A stretch of DNA of 5,790 bases from contig PAJB01000024.1 of NCBI GenBank assembly GCA_002710905.1, positions 70,814 to 76,603 of the forward strand. The letters are read 5' to 3'. Positions 5,512-5,790 of this stretch are shown here, in pieces. The notes under the pieces were generated by a model. That model worked only from the letters and a program-made list of their open reading frames with translations, was not told the origin of the DNA and did no database searches. The position numbers were made by a program, and so were the translations under genes. The stretch comes from Chloroflexota bacterium. Its GTDB lineage: Bacteria > Chloroflexota > Dehalococcoidia > UBA2979. Position 1 is the stretch's first letter, and each line of letters opens with the position of its first letter.

Positions 5512-5790
5512 ATGCAAACAGAAAACATAAAAAAAATAATTGTCATAGGGGCTGTATGTGCAACAGTTGGTTTAATTGCATATGACATGCAATATAGCGA
5601 CCAAGAGCAACGGGTTCGGTCTCGAATTGGGCCAAATATTGAATCAATAAAAAAGATGAATATTCAAAAAGACATGCAAAAAATGCCAGCATTAAAAACA
5701 CCAAACATAGGGAAACCAAACATGGGGAAACCAAACATGGGGAAACCAAACATGGGGAAACCAAACATGGGGAAACCAAACATGGGGAAA
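5512..5790 (+). CDS. Membrane-anchored basic protein with PNMGK pentapeptide repeats (3' end outside window)
   Basis: Ninety-three codons are visible and the frame is open to the right edge. The N-terminus is MQTENIKK followed by a hydrophobic segment, IIVIGAVCATVGLIAY (9-24). With lysines before it, this is probably a signal anchor with the rest outside the cytoplasmic membrane. The cysteine context (G-A-V-C) does not fit a lipobox. A charged linker follows (25-63: Arg/Gln/Asp-rich, then Ile/Lys/Met-rich). From residue 64 there is one PNIGK and five PNMGK repeats, coded by almost identical 15-bp units. The repeats are basic (one Lys per five residues) and rich in Pro and Gly, so they should form an extended, flexible chain. 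I recognise no family. The start is supported by AAAGGA 8 nt upstream. The repeat is open in all six frames, but only this frame has a ribosome binding site and a plausible N-terminus. Wall, DNA or polyanion binding is possible but unproven. Confidence 0.75.
   Translation, partial: MQTENIKKIIVIGAVCATVGLIAYDMQYSDQEQRVRSRIGPNIESIKKMNIQKDMQKMPALKTPNIGKPNMGKPNMGKPNMGKPNMGKPNMGK
5701..5790 (+). repeat. Tandem 15-bp repeat, at least six copies, running off the window
   Basis: Unit CCAAACATGGGGAAA is repeated head to tail without spacers. Copies 2-6 (5716-5790) are identical, while copy 1 (5701-5715) has ATA in place of ATG. The unit length is a multiple of three, so gain or loss of copies keeps the coding frame. 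The lack of silent changes points to recent expansion by slippage or recombination, or to continuing homogenisation. True copy number is unknown because the array reaches the window edge. Confidence 0.97.

Noticed and set aside
5543..5779. Minus-strand reading frame with VSPCL repeats across the tandem array
   Set aside because: A 15-bp unit without stops leaves all six frames open. This frame lies opposite the + strand gene that has a ribosome binding site and a membrane anchor, so it is a shadow.
5701..5790. CRISPR array
   Set aside because: The repeats are 15 bp, directly adjacent with no spacers, and lie within an open coding frame.

Overview
The window is bacterial chromosomal DNA, clearly AT-rich (by eye roughly one third G+C), with short intergenic gaps. 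Bacterial origin is shown by an SbcC-type zinc-hook ATPase, a RecF protein, Shine-Dalgarno sequences and a tRNA with an encoded CCA end. The taxon cannot be fixed from sequence alone. The low G+C, tight packing, and the HemL-like aminotransferase and cupin pair would suit a free-living, possibly marine, lineage (SAR202-type Chloroflexota is one guess, low confidence).

Region 1 (1-3236, + strand) is a DNA-repair block. The C-terminal part of an SbcC/Rad50-family nuclease ATPase runs in from the left edge without a start codon, and its TAA is followed with zero spacing by the ATG of recF. The two genes are probably co-transcribed and translationally coupled.

Region 2 (3233-4582, - strand) holds a class-III PLP aminotransferase of the glutamate-1-semialdehyde aminomutase (HemL-like) superfamily, convergent with recF. 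Both genes end on the same CTAG palindrome. A 78-bp gap containing two TATAAT boxes in minus orientation separates it from a divergent cupin gene (4661-5059, + strand). The arrangement suggests a small metabolic unit, but the substrate is unknown.

Region 3 (5060-5393, + strand) contains a tRNA-Arg with anticodon TCG. A 57-residue YHS-like protein gene begins 15 nt after its CCA. The small protein keeps the YHS fold signature but has lost two of the expected cysteines. Its ribosome binding site abuts the tRNA 3' end, so its mRNA is probably released by tRNA processing.

Region 4 (5394-5790, + strand) has an AT-rich hairpin, then a gene with a good ribosome binding site coding for a single-pass membrane-anchored, basic protein. 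It runs into at least six perfect-register 15-bp repeats (pentapeptide Pro-Asn-Met/Ile-Gly-Lys) and leaves the window at the right edge. This protein is the least explained item here. I did not find a CRISPR array, insertion sequence, phage module or recognisable defence system.
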